From JAFARZ01 sp035651595 (GTDB taxonomy: Bacteria; Actinomycetota; Actinomycetes; Streptosporangiales; Streptosporangiaceae), in assembly GCA_035651595.1 (NCBI GenBank), contig DASRFJ010000133.1, positions 1 through 14,036 of the forward strand: a stretch of DNA of 14,036 bases, given 5' to 3'. Within the stretch, counting starts at the first letter, position 1, and every line of letters begins with the position of its first letter. Position numbers and translations under genes: made by a program. The notes beneath the pieces were generated by a model that was given only the letters and a program-made list of their open reading frames with translations, was not told the origin of the DNA and ran no database searches. Below are positions 13,719 through 14,036 of this stretch, piece by piece.

Positions 13719-14036
13719 ATCGACCTTGCCAGCTCTATCCGATTTCCGCGCGGTTTGACCTGCTGATCCGCGCGGCCGAGGAACCCGGGGATGTTAAGGA
13801 TGTCGATCAGCTCCCCCTGTGAATAAGCAATTCGGCGGCGTCGCGGTCGCGACACCCAAGAATCGGGGGCGGGTCCGGCATGTACCGGCCCGAATGCGGT
13901 TATGGCGGCAGCGTCTTTGATGCCCGGACGGGGCGTTATGTCGCCCGCTCACCTGGAATTGGCAATCACGTGCATATTGAAATCGTTATATCAGATCTCG
14001 ACAAGCACGTAGTTATCCGTGGTTGCTCATAGCCGC
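13719..14036 (-). promoter_or_regulatory. Upstream region of the long operon; no firm gene
   Basis: These 318 bases are clearly less GC-rich than the genes, most of all beyond 13960, as expected of a promoter region for the minus-strand operon. No standard -35/-10 pair could be assigned with confidence. Two copies of the self-complementary octamer CCGCGCGG lie at 13746-13753 and 13768-13775. A short hairpin (GTCGCG, loop GT, CGCGAC) is at 13840-13853. A 50-codon plus-strand frame at 13880-14032 has third-position G+C of only about one half and is not called as a gene. Confidence 0.5.

Noticed and set aside
13880..14032. A 50-codon plus-strand frame starting MYRPECGYGG and ending RGCS, considered as a precursor peptide.
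   Set aside because: Its third-position G+C is only about one half, far below the real genes, it lacks a proper ribosome binding site and it lies in the promoter region of the opposite-strand operon.

Overview
The window is about 70% G+C. Its long overlapping reading frames, GTG starts and GGAGG-type ribosome binding sites point to a high-GC actinomycete; nothing in it fixes the genus. All ten well-supported genes belong to what looks like one secondary-metabolite locus. No rRNA, tRNA, CRISPR array, transposase gene, pathway regulator, MbtH protein or phosphopantetheinyl transferase is visible.

Layout from right to left. 13719-14036 is a relatively AT-rich upstream region. A tightly packed minus-strand operon then runs from 13718 to about 6731: an acyl-type AMP ligase (12255-13718), a cysteine-type thioesterase-like protein (11495-12268), an orphan adenylation C-subdomain fused to a carrier protein (10992-11501), a second acyl-type AMP ligase (9421-10989), a carrier protein-thioesterase didomain (8486-9424) and a divergent condensation-domain protein (6731-8446). 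After a gap of about 120 bases comes an MFS exporter (5237-6607). A convergent intergenic region rich in inverted repeats (4858-5236) separates it from a lone plus-strand gene, a second thioesterase-like protein (4099-4857). A divergent promoter region (3936-4098) with a perfect 26-bp palindrome leads to a second minus-strand operon: a stand-alone condensation enzyme (2577-3935) and a LanB-like dehydratase/aminoacyl-tRNA ligase family protein (121-2580). The last part of that gene runs into a perfect 21-bp inverted repeat near the left edge.

Interpretation (inference). This is an 'atomised' non-ribosomal assembly line in which nearly every domain is a separate protein: two ligases, two carrier domains, two condensation folds and three thioesterase folds. 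Neither ligase shows the aspartate motif typical of amino-acid adenylation domains; both look like acyl or aryl ligases. The protein that could supply an amino acid is therefore the LanB-like enzyme, whose family uses aminoacyl-tRNA. It is translationally coupled to a condensation enzyme, and no LanC, elimination domain or convincing precursor peptide is seen. The proposed system joins carrier-bound acyl groups to amino acids delivered by tRNA. All three thioesterase-like proteins carry Cys instead of Ser at the nucleophile position, and one also appears to lack the catalytic His.
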